Origin: Pseudovirgaria hyperparasitica
Taxonomy: Eukaryota > Ascomycota > Dothideomycetes > Acrospermales > Acrospermaceae
Direction: 5' to 3'
DNA: 64,000 nucleotides
NCBI RefSeq assembly: GCF_010093815.1
Contig: NW_022985558.1
Location: 523,038 to 587,037, forward strand
In this document: positions 12,368 to 23,920 of the stretch, one piece after another
How positions within the stretch are numbered: position 1 is the first letter of the stretch
How the letters are laid out: every line of letters starts with the position of its first letter
Program-made: the position numbers and the translations under genes
Notes under the pieces: model-generated
What the model was told of the DNA's origin: nothing
The model's input: only the letters and a program-made list of their open reading frames with translations
The model's database searches: none

Positions 12368-14471
12368 GGATGTGCATTACTCAGTGTCAACATCCTCGGT
12401 ATTTACCGAAACCATTGAGACAGCATTTCAGCCTCGCTTGAATATGAACTCAGACACTGTGCGTCATGAAGCATGTTCTCAATGGCGCCATCATACGGGT
12501 ACTCCACTGCTCCCCTGAAGCACTTGGTAGATCTGGGACCTGCAGTAGAAATATCCCAGTATATGCAGGACAAGAAATCTTGCAAAGCTTGAGTGACTTG
12601 ACTATGAGCCTATGGCGCATGAATCTAGGCGTACACTTCTCGGCGATTGTTGCGAAAGAGGAAAGTCGTCGTCAAGTTCTTTGAGAAGAAAAGCGGCTAC
12701 GAAGGGGCTAAACAGTCTAGGCACCAAGGCCATCAGAGTCTCCACAACCACCAGATGCATTATGAGCTCAGTAGAAGCTGCAACGAACCAGACTATAGGA
12801 ATGAGGTTTCGCAACTAACGACACAAGCTTTGACAAGCATGACAAGCAATCTTGTCATGCCTAAGCGAGGCTTGTCAGATGCTATCGCATCATCTATTAA
12901 ACTACGCAATTCTGTGTCGCTTGATCGTGCTTCAGATAGTATGATTGGCGGGTTCCAGATATAGAGGACTGCAGCGCTAGGCTGGTAGAAGCCGGCGTCT
13001 TTGCATTGAGAGATGGATCTGCTAATACTACTGCTACTGTTGCTGATGACCGCAAACCATGTCGAATACACGACACGATTGGTGCTACATGGGAGATCAA
13101 AGAAATCCACATTTATCTGTCGCTTCGTTTACACGTCTTTGATTCTGCCCACCTGCCGCATTTATCATCGACAATCCACCGTCGCGACGCTGTAGGGCGC
13201 TTCTCGTCGGTGGCTGCGTAATGGATCGCGTTGATGGGAGAAGACAAGTTAGCATGCTCGACCGGATACTCACCTTACCGGCCACAAGTTGCTAGCTATA
13301 GACCTCGTTTTGTCTTCATCCAGACAAAGGGCGGAGAAGTTGTCTAGAAGCGAAGCCACGGTCTGTACGCAAGCCTGGAATCATATACGAATCCGAGTCG
13401 CTAATACAGTATGGAGACTTACTATATCTATGGATCCGATGCGGTATCAAAGCGTCATGCAACTCCCGCCGCCGGCGCCTGCCAGGTGGAGATCGCGCAA
13501 GAGTGGGGACATCATCTGGCTATGGATAGATCAACTTCAATCTTGTCGTATCGTGCAATGATCTGCGTGGACCCTGCGAAAACAAGCAAGTAGTTCTATT
13601 GCGGTCTACGGCCATTTCTGTCCCTATCACGTCGCTTGACCTGCTTATCATGGATTAAGCAAATCAATTTCAGTCTCGGATTCAGAGGCCCCAGAAATAT
13701 TACCCACCGGCTGTGCAATCACTCTGTCCACCGGACACTGATGGGAAGCGCGTGCTTTTGGCTCTTGCGAGAGACCGCAACAGTCTTCTCGAACTTTTGC
13801 AAGTCGTTAAGATGATTCCACTTGACCAATGAAGGCAAAAGCACATTCCAGCAATAGAAGAAGCACCTCCTCGAGCGCCTGAGTAATCACTGCATTATCC
13901 AGGAGGAAAGACTAGCGCCGGCGATGCATACCCTCCATTCCGAATAACCATTCCAGCCTGGTGTTTCAATCTCACAGATTATCAGATTCCCACAATCAAT
14001 CACTAATCCCTGCGTGTGGCGCCAGACAAGGCGAATGGCGCAGGGTGCGGGCGCGGCGATAAAGCTTGCATCTTTGTGAGAAGGCTTGATTGTTTTCTAG
14101 CCTTGCTTGCACAACTCCATACCAACGACGGAAACCATGGCCAGATACAGCAGGTAGCGGGCGACGATCTCAAGAAACTCAAGACACCTCAATCTACCGA
14201 GGCCAATTTATACTGGTTACGGATCCACCCGAGTCTCTAATTCTGATCGATGAATGGTCCACTTCGCGAATGGCTTCATTTTGGGTCCTATCTATCCACA
14301 ATGACTGCTATCCAGACATGCTTGCAGAGGCAAGAAGCGCCCCTCCCTTGCGGACCAAAAATGCATATATATATGGAGGTTACCATTTCCCCCGAATGGT
14401 TGAGAATCATCACGAAGCAGTTCTGCCTTTTCCATTACTCTTCCACTGGCTAGACACATCGAAACTTCGCG
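12368..14471. other. Gene-poor intergenic stretch of 2.1 kb
   Basis: Downstream of dbp6 and upstream of the aspartic protease. Open frames are short and unlike proteins. A run of direct and inverted copies of TGACAAGC / CTTGTCA lies around 12830-12880. No RNA gene or transposon seen. Confidence 0.45.
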
Positions 14472-15782
14472 ATGCCTTCTATCTTCTCTCTCACGGCCGC
14501 TGCGGTCCTTTTGACCGCGGTGGTTGCCAGTCCGGTCGAGAAACGTGGTTCATTTACGATCCAACAGTTCCAGTCTGCCAAGAAGGTTCCGCGCGTCGGT
14601 CCTCTTGCTATGTCCAGGACATACGCAAAGTATGGCGCCAAGGCACCTTCAGATGTTCAGGCTGCCGCTGCTGCTGCCAGCGGTAGTGTGACTGCTACTC
14701 CTGAGGATCAATACGACTCTCTCTACCTCTGCCCGGTCAAGGTTGGCAGTCAGACTCTTGATCTTGACTTTGACACTGGTAGCGCTGACCTGTAAGTCTC
14801 CTCTATCACCCCAGTCTCAGTCATAGTGTCGGAATTCTTGTATGGCTTGTCATGGGGTCCAAGAAACGAAATAGGCCATGATATGAAAACCAAATACTTA
14901 CCAGATCACAGTTGGGTCTTCTCCACGGAGCTACCGGCCACTCAACAGTCGGGACACGCCGTGTATCAGCCCACTGCATCAAAGAAGAAGCAAGGCTACA
15001 CCTGGAACATATCCTACGGCGACGGCTCCGGCGCCTCAGGCGACGTCTACGCCGACACCGTCGTCGTCGGAGGCGTAACAGCCACCTCGCAAGCCGTCGA
15101 GGCCGCAACCTCCGTCTCGTCCTCCTTCTCATCCGACACCAACGACGACGGCCTCCTCGGCCTCGCCTTCTCCACCATCAACACCGTCTCCCCCCAGAAG
15201 CAAACCACCTTCTTCGACACCGTCAAAAGCCAGCTCGCCACGCCCCTCTTCGCCGTCACCCTCAAGTACCACCAAGCCGGCACCTACGACTTCGGCTACC
15301 TCGACACCGCAAAATACACCGGCGCAATCTCCTACGTCACCGTCAACACCCAAAACGGCTTCTGGGAATTCACCGCCGGCGGCTACACCGTCGGCTCCGC
15401 CGCCCCCGTCGCCTCCTCCTTTGACGCCATCGCCGACACCGGCACCACCCTCCTCTACCTCCCCTCCGCCATCGTCTCCGCCTACTACGCAAAGGTCGCC
15501 GGCGCCGCCTACTCCAGCACCTACGGCGGCTACGTCTTTGCCTGCTCCGCCGCCCTCCCCGACTTCTCCCTCACCATCGGCGGCACCTCCCATCGTGTGC
15601 CGGGCAAGTACATCAACTACGCCCCCGCGTCTGGGAGTACCTGCTTTGGCGGCATTCAGCGGAATACGGGGATTGGGTTCAGCATTCTGGGGGATATCTT
15701 CCTTAAGAGTCAGTATGTCGTGCATGATGTGTCGCAGGCGGCGCCGCGGATCGGCTTTGCGACGCAGGCGAATCTTGCGTGA
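14472..15782 (+). CDS. Secreted pepsin-like aspartic protease (A1 family)
   Basis: Two exons, 14472-14791 and 14912-15782, with a 120-bp intron falling inside the first active-site motif; 396 residues. There is a signal peptide ([19 protein letters not shown]), then a propeptide beginning SPVEKR. The mature enzyme has the two catalytic motifs [10 protein letters not shown] (Asp101) and [10 protein letters not shown] (Asp282), with the flap region [11 protein letters not shown]. This is the penicillopepsin/aspergillopepsin-I type, an acid endopeptidase used in extracellular protein breakdown. Third codon positions are almost all C from about 15000 to 15590 and then change to mixed G/T/C up to the stop. 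There is no GPI signal, so it should be a soluble secreted enzyme. Confidence 0.93.
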
Positions 15783-16023
15783 GCACGTTCTTGGGGGGTT
15801 TGTTGAGAAAGGAGGGGTTTTGGAAGGGGGGGGCTGGGTGTATGTACGTGACATGGTGATACTGAGAGAATATGACGTATGGCCATACTGTGCTGTTGTA
15901 TATGAGGGTGATGGACACGTGACTGTTAATCCCATACAGTATTTCTTATTCATTCATCATCGGAATAAGGAAGTAAGAACGTAAGGAAAGAAATAAATAA
16001 TAAAGTCTGCCCAACAGAAGACT

Positions 16024-16140
16024 CCATCCATCCCCCCTTACATCCCCCCTTACATCCCCTCTACATCCCCCTTACCACCCCCTTCCATCCCCTCTACCTC
16101 CCCCTTCCATCCCTCTTCCTTCCCTTCCTTCTCCTTATCC
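16024..16140. repeat. Pyrimidine-rich imperfect tandem repeat
   Basis: Repeated variants of CATCCCCCCTTA and CCTCTACATCC; almost no purine other than A on this strand. Confidence 0.8.
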
Positions 16141-16342
16141 CCCTCGCAAATTACAGCACGCAGTATATACCCACCCACCCAACCAACAACCAACACCCAC
16201 ACCACCGCCACCCTCCTCCTCCCTTGCCTCCTCCCCCCTCGCAACCCCTATCCCACAGCTCTTTCCTACGCTTGCTTGTAGTTGTATCTCCTGTGTCTTT
16301 GGCTTTCATAATCTATAATCATGCTGCGCGTATGTGGGGGAG

Positions 16343-16557
16343 NNNNNNNNNNNNNNNNNNNNNNNNNNNNNNNNNNNNNNNNNNNNNNNNNNNNNNNNNN
16401 NNNNNNNNNNNNNNNNNNNNNNNNNNNNNNNNNNNNNNNNNNNNNNNNNNNNNNNNNNNNNNNNNNNNNNNNNNNNNNNNNNNNNNNNNNNNNNNNNNNN
16501 NNNNNNNNNNNNNNNNNNNNNNNNNNNNNNNNNNNNNNNNNNNNNNNNNNNNNNNNN
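16343..16557. other. Assembly gap (215 Ns)
   Basis: Run of undetermined bases flanked by TATGTGGGGGAG on the left and GT-rich sequence (TGTGTGTGGAGTAGGTGTGG) on the right, so a GT/GGGT microsatellite probably fills it. Confidence 0.97.
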
Positions 16558-16670
16558 TGTGTGTGGAGTAGGTGTGGTGTGGGTGTGTAGATGACGAGGG
16601 GGATGGGGAGTGATGAGAAGGTTCACGTGTATCGTGGAGATGTGGTATTGCAGAGTGTCTTGGATGTTAG

Positions 16671-16707
16671 GTTGGGTGGATGGTTGGATGGTTGGATGGT
16701 TGGATGA
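16671..16707. repeat. (GGATGGTT)n short tandem repeat
   Basis: About four units of TTGGATGG with small variations. Confidence 0.8.
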
Positions 16708-17127
16708 GTGAAGGGATATACGCAATAGCTTGTTCTGAAGATCGATGCATTTGAGCGCCGGGCCAGGAGTTCTGGAGCTTTGGGTTTACAAGGGAAAGGG
16801 AAGGGAGGCGGATGCAGAATGGAGCAAAGATTTTGAGGAAACGTGTTCGTTTGTGATGGTGGACATCGAGCTGGGTCTGAGCGCGAGAGTGGAAGATGGA
16901 CTCAACGAAACGGAGCTGGAGTGCTTGAGGCTTGAAGTGGCTCGTCCTTCATTCTCATGTAGAGAGCTACGGCTTTGCTGGTCGAGCATGTATATGTAAA
17001 TATGGGTCTGTATATCATGCTGCCAAGCGGGCCGCTTGGTTGGCTCGACGCTTCGAGCAGCATTCTGCCTCATGAGCTGATAGCTCTCGGAGCTGTGATA
17101 TGATTCAGTACTCTACAACGCGCTGCA

Positions 17128-17996
17128 TCACTTCTTCTTTTTATCCTTCTTCTTCTTCCCGGCTGGCGCTTCGCTCCCGCTTGCGTTTCCACTGCCGGGC
17201 GCTTCGCCTTGCATCTCTGCCATCATGTCTTTTAGGAAGTTCTCGCTTATGCCGCCACCAGTGACTGCTGGTGAATGCAGTGGTAGGATTGTGTTCATCT
17301 TCCAGCCGCGAGGCACGGCTGGTGGTGGCGGTGCACCCTTGGGCGCCGGTAGGCCTTGTATGCGGAGGCGAAGCGGAGTTTCTGGTTCGGTGGGGTGCAG
17401 TAATAGGTAATCCGAGATGAGGTTGTAGAGGTGGTGTTCTAGGCAGGGACCAGTCAGCAGGTAATCCAACGTCGAGAGAGTCCTGAAAACTGTCATGACC
17501 ATAGTTAGAGGGTATACGCACTGTTCTGCACGCCTCGCACCACCGACTTCCCCTCCTGCTTCACGCAGACCCTCACCCTCCCCGGATTCGCCCAGTCCTT
17601 AGGATGAATCTTGCCCGGCTCAAACACAATCTCCAGACCAGGCGCCTGCACCTGCAACGCATCAATCAGCTCTCGCGCCAGCGGGTTCTGCACCGCCCGG
17701 TTCTTGCCCACCCGTCTGCCCTCGGCGCGCGTCCGGCTCGCGTCAAAGTAGACCGGGTATATACATTGCCAGTTCTTGCTGCGGGCGGCTTGTTCGGCTT
17801 CGCGCGCGGCGTCGGGCCGGAACTGTGCTTGTGCTTGCATGGGCGGTTGTGCGAATGACGGGCCAGAGCTTAAGCTTGAGCTTGATGGGTTTGGGAGTGA
17901 GGCGGGTTGCAGGATGGCGCCGCGGGGATCGAAGTCGGCGATGTCCATCTCGTCGGGGTCGCTGTCTGAGACCTCTTCTACGCGGGCGTGAGACAT
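17128..17996 (-). CDS. sec65: Signal recognition particle subunit SRP19/Sec65
   Basis: Two exons, 17522-17996 and 17128-17438, with an 83-bp intron (GTGCGT...CCTAG); 261 residues. SRP19 binds the SRP RNA and lets SRP54 join the particle that directs nascent secretory proteins to the ER. The conserved core begins at NWQCIYPVYFD and includes RAEGRRVGKNRAVQNP and the HPKDWANPGRVRV block; splicing gives RGVQN-KHHLYNLISDYL in frame. The N-terminal 75 residues are acidic and then Ser/Gln/Ala-rich. The C-terminus ends in a Lys tail (KKKKDKKKK), common in fungal SRP19 and suited to RNA binding. It is larger than human SRP19 and close to yeast Sec65. Confidence 0.92.
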
Positions 17997-19218
17997 GATT
18001 GTGGTTTTCTTTCGTGCGGACAGTGGTGGTTGATGTGTAGTCGTGTGAGCGCAGGAGGCTGGAGGAGGGGGGCAGATCGGTCGTGGTTCAATTGGCGGTG
18101 GATTTTGGGTTTATTATTTCTTCCTGTACCGTGGTTGATTTGGCAACTATTCCCATATCCGAAAAGATGTCAACTTTCGAGCATCTGTGGGGAAATGATT
18201 GGTGTCCGCTAATTATGGATGCCCCTCTAAGCCGCCGAGGATGGACCGTCGACGGAGACTAGCGCAGGATGAGGCGTCTGGCATTGTCTCCTGAGGTTGG
18301 CCTGTGCACGCCAAGTTGTCTTGTCAACACGTCAAACAACCCTCTCCGTGCCAGACGTATTCCCATGTCCATCGGCCTCTCCGTCACTGACAAGGCTCAC
18401 TACCGACCCGTCAATAAGTAATGTTGCAAGCGTAGACGAATACCACCGTGTACAAGATCCCGACGGGCCAGCATGACGCGCCATGCCCACGCGCTTGTAG
18501 CATTGCAGCTGTAGTCCATGCGAAGCTGATGATCGGGGGGAACACGAGTGACTAGTACACACAAGGCAATTCCTAGTATGAGACGTACAAAGGATCGAAG
18601 GTGCATGGCGGTCCAGGATGACCTGCATGCACTACGCAAAGCCGTCAAGAAGGAAAGACAGGTGACGAGGATTGTGATGGGCAGTCCAGATGGTTAATTC
18701 GTTGCTTTCTCACTCACTCACGATGCCCAGGGGGTGTGTAGTACTTCTTCCGTGTCCCAAAGATAGCAGACCTATCTTTCTTTGTCTCTTTGCGCCTATT
18801 GTCCAACTTTCTCACTCAGCGGGATATCTCTGTCCTTCCCAGACCCTGGCATTATTGAGGATGCCATGTTCTACAGCGGAGCTATCCAGAGTGTCGTCAT
18901 TGATATGCGCTTTTCCCCCCCTTCAGATGCATCAGAATCATCTGCTGACGTCTTTTCTATGTATCTGAAGTCTTCTAGCTTCGGCCGTGCGTGTTGTTTC
19001 TCGGCATGCCGAGTATCCTAGCACCGGTACCGAGTTCAATTGGCTACGTATCTGTAAAGACTGACGACTCTGGAAGGAGATAAGAACTGTCCCGTCAGGC
19101 CACCGTCTCGGCCATGTTATTTGAAGACTGGTGCTTCCAGCTTCAAGTCAGTAGTCATACACTTTGGTCGATGATTCTTGCGAACTGAAGACCCTTCACA
19201 CCTTATTCTGCCGTCAGC
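17997..19218. promoter_or_regulatory. Divergent upstream region of sec65 and the aminotransferase
   Basis: 1.2 kb between two divergent start codons. No convincing coding sequence seen. It should contain both promoters; no specific element identified. Confidence 0.4.
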
Positions 19219-21035
19219 ATGTCTCCAGCACTGATCAACGACGGCAATGTTGTCGTCAGTCCAACCACCACAAACGGACACGATTCCAAGAACGGACCAA
19301 CGGTCCAGAAGCGTAGTCTCATCGACCATGATGAGCACAGCTCTGAGCCGGATGCCAAACGCCTCCTGACGGACAAGCAGAACGGAAGTAAGAATGGACA
19401 TTCCGTAAAGGACAAACTCTCCAACGGCCATGCCGAGACAGAATCACCAGAGCCCGCAAAACCAAGCGCCGTCCTCCACAGATCTCTCCACGAAGACCCC
19501 ATCACCGTCATCCGTGCGTCTGGAAACTACCTGTACACGAGCAACGGTCAGAAGATCCTCGATGCCACGGGCGGGGCCGCAGTATCCTGCCTAGGCCACG
19601 GCGACGAGCGCATCAAGCAGGCCATCAACGCCCAGCTGGACGAAGTCGCATACTGCCATTCGCTATTCTTCGGCACCAACGGCGGCGAGGCCCTCGCACA
19701 CGAGCTGATAGAAGGCACGAACGGGGAGATGGCGAAGGCATTCATCGTATCCTCAGGTCTGTTCCCGCGTTATCCCCTGTAATAGTTCACAGCGAGCATT
19801 GCCAGCTGACAAATCTGTAGGCTCAGAGGCGATGGAAGCAGCGATGAAAATGGCCCGGCAGTATTTCCTCGAGCTGTCGCCCCCTCAGCCGAATCGCACG
19901 CGCTTCATCGCCCGCAAGCAGAGCTACCACGGCACCACGCTGGGTGCGCTTTCTCTAGGTGGTCATGTTGCGCGGCGGGCGCTGTACGAGCCTTTACTTG
20001 GTACGAACATCTCGCACGTGTCTGAATGTAACGTGTACCGCGGGATGCGTGACGGCGAGGACGAAGTCGCGTACGTCAAGCGACTGGCCAAGGAACTGGA
20101 CGAAGAGTTTCAGAGGGTTGGACCGGGGAATGTGTGCGCCTTTGTAGCCGAGCCGGTCGTCGGAGCTGTGAGTCTTGTTTTTCGTTCCATCCTCCCGACC
20201 CCTTTCCATCTCCTCTCTCCTACCCCTTTCCCAACCCCAGACCTCCACCCAAAATACCTACAAACACAAACTCACCAAACCACCACACCAGGCCCTCGGC
20301 TGCGTCCCCGCCCCGGCCCTCTACTTCCCCCTGATATTCCAAATCTGCCGCACCCACGGCGCCCTCCTCATCCTCGACGAAATCATGTGCGGCATGGGCC
20401 GCACCGGCACCCTCCACGCCTGGCAACACCCCTCCATCGCCACCACCCCCGACATCCAAACCATCGGCAAATCCCTCGCCGGCGGCTACCAGCCCATCGC
20501 CGCCCTCCTCCTCTCCCACCGCGTCGTCGACACCCTCCGCTCCGGCTCCGCCTCCTTCAGCCACGGCCAGACATACCAGGCGCACCCGGTCGCATGCGCC
20601 GCCGCGGCTGCGGTCCAGCGCGTCGTGCGCGCAGAGCACCTCGTTGCGAATGTTGCGCGCATGGGCGATTTGTTGGGCCGTGGGCTGCGCGCGCGGCTCG
20701 GTGCGCATCCGCATGTCGGGGATATTAGGGGGAGGGGTTTGTTCTGGGGCATTGAGTTTGTGGCTGATAAGGAGGGGAAGAGGGCGTTTCGGCCGGAGGT
20801 GGGTGTGGCGAGACGGGTGCATGAGTTGGGGATGAGGGAGGGGTTTGGGATTAGTTTGTATCCTGGGACGGGGTGTGTGGATGGGGTGAGGGGGGATCAT
20901 GTGCTTGTTTGTCCGGCGTTTAATGTTGATGAGGGGGTTGTGGGGGAGATTGTGGAGGGGGTTGGGAGGGTTGTGGAGGGGTTTTTTGGGGGGTTGGAGG
21001 GGGAGTTTGGGGGTGGTGGTGGTGGTGGTGAGTGA
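19219..21035 (+). CDS. Class III PLP-dependent aminotransferase
   Basis: Three exons, 19219-19756, 19821-20167 and 20292-21035; 542 residues. Domain order: a hydrophilic, Asn/Gly/Lys-rich N-terminal extension of about 85 residues (repeating NGH / KNG), then the fold-type I core. Visible marks are GGAAVSCLGHG, GSEAMEAAMKMAR, the SYHGTTLGALSLGG block, LILDEIMCGMGRTG (cofactor-ring Asp324) and the Schiff-base lysine in TIGKSLAGGYQP (Lys355). Class III enzymes move amino groups from omega-amines or amino acids to keto acids; the substrate is not deducible. No mitochondrial signal is evident. Exon 3 begins with nearly all C-ending codons and after about 20640 turns G/T-ending, finishing in a Gly-rich tail. 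Confidence 0.9.
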
Positions 21036-21642
21036 GTGATGGGTGCGTGGATGCAGATATGAGATGTATATCTCTTGCTACGATGTGACTTCTTCATAGA
21101 CTGTACCAGCCACTGCATACGCACATCACAGCCACATCATCCCATACATTACTGGATTTGGCATAAACTATGGAGTACTGACAAGACAAGACAAGACACG
21201 TGCCCGCACTGTACGTTGCCATCCAGATCTCACATCACATTACATCATTACATCACATCACGTGCCGAAGACGGACAGAGAGCCCGAGGAGGAAATGACG
21301 TCGAGTAATCAGGTACTACTAGGTACCTTCCTTATCCACCTGCCTGACCTCAGCAGGTACGGTTGCGGTAGGCACGGTAGCCGTCCCGTGATAGCGATAT
21401 GGGCAACGCTGATTAGACTGTCTATCTTCGACTACGTTCGCACGCACTCGTTCACACGCACAGAATGCATGCTGTGCAGAACTAGATCTGCGTACTGCAA
21501 CTGATGTACATGCAAGTGAGTGAGTGAGAGAGTGAGTAAGTAAGTAAGTAACGGCGGATCAGCAGCCGCGACGGCGTGGAATGTGTTGATGGATGAAAGA
21601 GAGGGAAAGAAAAGAATAAAGGAAAAGAGGAGGGGAGGGTGG

Positions 21643-21661
21643 TGGTTGGTTGGTTGGTTGG
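21643..21661. repeat. (GGTT)n microsatellite
   Basis: Four to five GGTT units. Confidence 0.8.
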
Positions 21662-21675
21662 CTGTTGTAGTTGTG

Positions 21676-21701
21676 GTAGTAGTAGTAGTAATAGTAGTAG
21701 T
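21676..21701. repeat. (GTA)n trinucleotide repeat
   Basis: Eight or so GTA/TAG units with one interruption. Confidence 0.85.
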
Positions 21702-21772
21702 GGAGGTGTGGTGATGGTGTTGGACGGGAAGGAACGGGATAAGATAGGACGGGATGAGGGATGAGGTGATGT

Positions 21773-21811
21773 AGGTAGTAGGTAGTAGGTATTAGTAGGT
21801 AGTAGGTAGGA
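21773..21811. repeat. (GTAGTAG)n repeat
   Basis: Heptamer-like GTAGGTA units, imperfect. Confidence 0.8.
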
Positions 21812-21946
21812 AGGTGGGGCGTGTTGCAAGCAGTGTGTATGGCTGGCGAGATCAGCGTCGGTGCTCGGGATTGACTGGACTGACTGGCCGTCTTGGTGGC
21901 GATAGTGAGAGGAGGTGGATATATATGAATGATGTGAGGAGTAATT

Positions 21947-21978
21947 AGTAGCAGCAGCAGCAGCAGCAGTAGTAGTAG
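21947..21978. repeat. (CAG)n/(TAG)n repeat
   Basis: About six CAG units flanked by TAG units. Confidence 0.88.
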
Positions 21979-23390
21979 ATTCACAGTAGAACAATCAAGC
22001 CAGGTACGACGTTCGCCGGCGCCGTTCGTGTGCGCTGTGTTTTGTTCTTTCTTTGTATTCTCTGTAGTCTGTGGGTTCTGCGTGTGGCGTTGTTGACGTC
22101 GTTGGCCTGACATGATGGATGAGGGACAGGATGTTGGATGCAGGATGATGGATGATGGACCCCGTAAGTACCCGTAAGACGTCGTGTGGGCAGAGAAAGG
22201 GTCCATCCACGGTTTATCCGAATCAGGGGCGGGTTTACTGTATGTGTATTCTGGGTAGGTGGGCAGGTATTATGTAGCAAGTAGGTACAGCGATCATCAA
22301 CGAGGCTGATGCGTGCGTTCCGTGTTCCGAGTTCCTGACAGTATCATGCTATTATATCAGACGTGTGCCATCATCCATTCGATCAAGCAGGCTCGTGCCG
22401 GGCTCGTGCTGGATGGGATGCTGAGGAAAGAAACGTATCATATCTTATTGACTATCCCAGGCCCATCAGTCTAACACAGTGCGTGCAGTACTTGTTAGTG
22501 GATGATGGATGCCGATGGATGATGGGCGTCAGACTGCTACAGTAGCTACCTATAACCTATATATGAAGAGGCCGCACCGTGGCCACTGCGCGCACCTGTT
22601 GCACATCCACCGTCTACGCATACAGCATACAGCACACACAGCACACACACATAGCCATTGCCGACATTTCTCCCCGGACTCGACCACTCGACCCGCGTGT
22701 CTGGCGCGATGGAGATGAAGATTCAGTACAGACGCTGATGCTGTCTGTTCACACCAGTCCCATGCTGCACGCACTCAATCACTCACTCTCAGCCCATCTT
22801 TTCTGTACGCGAATAGGGTGTTTCGTGTGGGCAGTGTGAGGGACGGTGACGAGCCATGGTTTTGAAGCCGCCACAAGCGACTAATTAATCATTACTAGCA
22901 ACCCCGGTCCTGCTGAGTGAGTGGTGGTGGTGGCAGCCCAGCACGGAGCAGGTCGGGGCAGGTCACGGCTGGACAGGGCAGGTATTTCGCCTCCCGACAA
23001 GCGCACAGTTCAGCACGTACCCTCAAAACCGGGGCCGCCGCTCGTCACACTTTCAGCTAAACAACCAGGAATACACTCGCTTGGGCAGATTCCATTCAGC
23101 GAGTAATTAGAGGCCAAAGTCACGGGCTTGCATCTCTCTCGGTCTTGCTACAACTGCAACACACACTCCGGAAACAGCTCTTGGAGGGCAAGATCTGATA
23201 TATATCTCTGCAGCAGACATGTGTGAAACTGGCATTGTATTGCATGGAATCATGGAATGAGAATAGAATAGATTGAAAACAGCCAGATATTCATCGTGTC
23301 AACTCTCAACCACCGTAGCCAGGCGGAGGCCGCAAATGCAGCAGATTCGCGCTAGCATCAACCGCCCAAACCCTCTCGACATCGCACCCA

Positions 23391-23399
23391 GTCGTCGTT

Positions 23400-23430
<31 letters not shown>

Positions 23431-23440
23431 CGTCGCCGTT
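23391..23440. repeat. (GTCGTT)n repeat
   Basis: Hexamer GTCGTT/GTTGTC units upstream of the LAMMER kinase. Confidence 0.85.
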
Positions 23441-23920
23441 TGTCCTGCCTCCTCGTCTCCATCACTCACTTGTCTGTCGTCGACTCTTGTTGTTTTCCAA
23501 GCAGCTGGTCACTGTGTGTCATTCCACAATCCACATTATCCCTCTCCCACAGTGCTGCTGCCACTCGCTCCTGCTCTTTTTCACTGCTTCCTTCACCCTG
23601 CCCGGCACACATACGCACACACACACGCACACACACACACCCTTCCTCTACTCGAGGCGGTAACGCGGATCATCTCCGTCTCCAAGCCCTTCTCCACCTT
23701 TTGCACGCTGCTGGCTCTCTCCATAATCTGGCCATGTCTCTCTGACTACACTTCTCCCCCAATCCTCTCTCTCTCTCTCCACTCCGTCCTGTCGTCGTCC
23801 ATATCGACAGACTGAGCTCGACATACTCATCGGCCTCCAGGAGCGTAAGGTTTCGAGTGTCAACGCTACCGTGCTTCCGAGCGCTATTTGCTATCCACGC
23901 CTACCGCACATCCTCACATC

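Larger units (their letters stand above)
15783..17127. other. Convergent intergenic region with low-complexity tracts and a sequence gap
   Basis: Lies between the 3' ends of the protease and SRP19 genes. It holds a G-rich patch just after the protease stop, a pyrimidine-rich tract, the run of Ns and a GGATGGTT repeat. An open frame at 16745-16999 has no recognisable features. Confidence 0.6.
21036..23920. other. 2.9-kb microsatellite-rich upstream region of the LAMMER kinase
   Basis: No gene recognised. The stretch carries at least six simple-repeat blocks and CT-rich sequence near the kinase ATG, like a long promoter and 5' leader. An open frame at 23273-23815 reads a poly-Val and Thr-His pattern from the repeats and is not credible as a gene. 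Confidence 0.5.

Noticed and set aside
12830-12880. TGACAAGC / CTTGTCA direct and inverted copies considered as a recombination or operator site
   Set aside because: Short and unaccompanied by any gene or further copies in the window.
15129-15953. Glycine-rich 274-residue frame opposite the aspartic protease
   Set aside because: It is the antisense image of C-ending codons in the protease; the sequence is Gly/Glu/Val monotony without domains.
23273-23815. 180-residue frame before the LAMMER kinase
   Set aside because: It is driven by GTCGTT and CA microsatellites (poly-Val, His-Thr) and lies where a 5' leader is expected.
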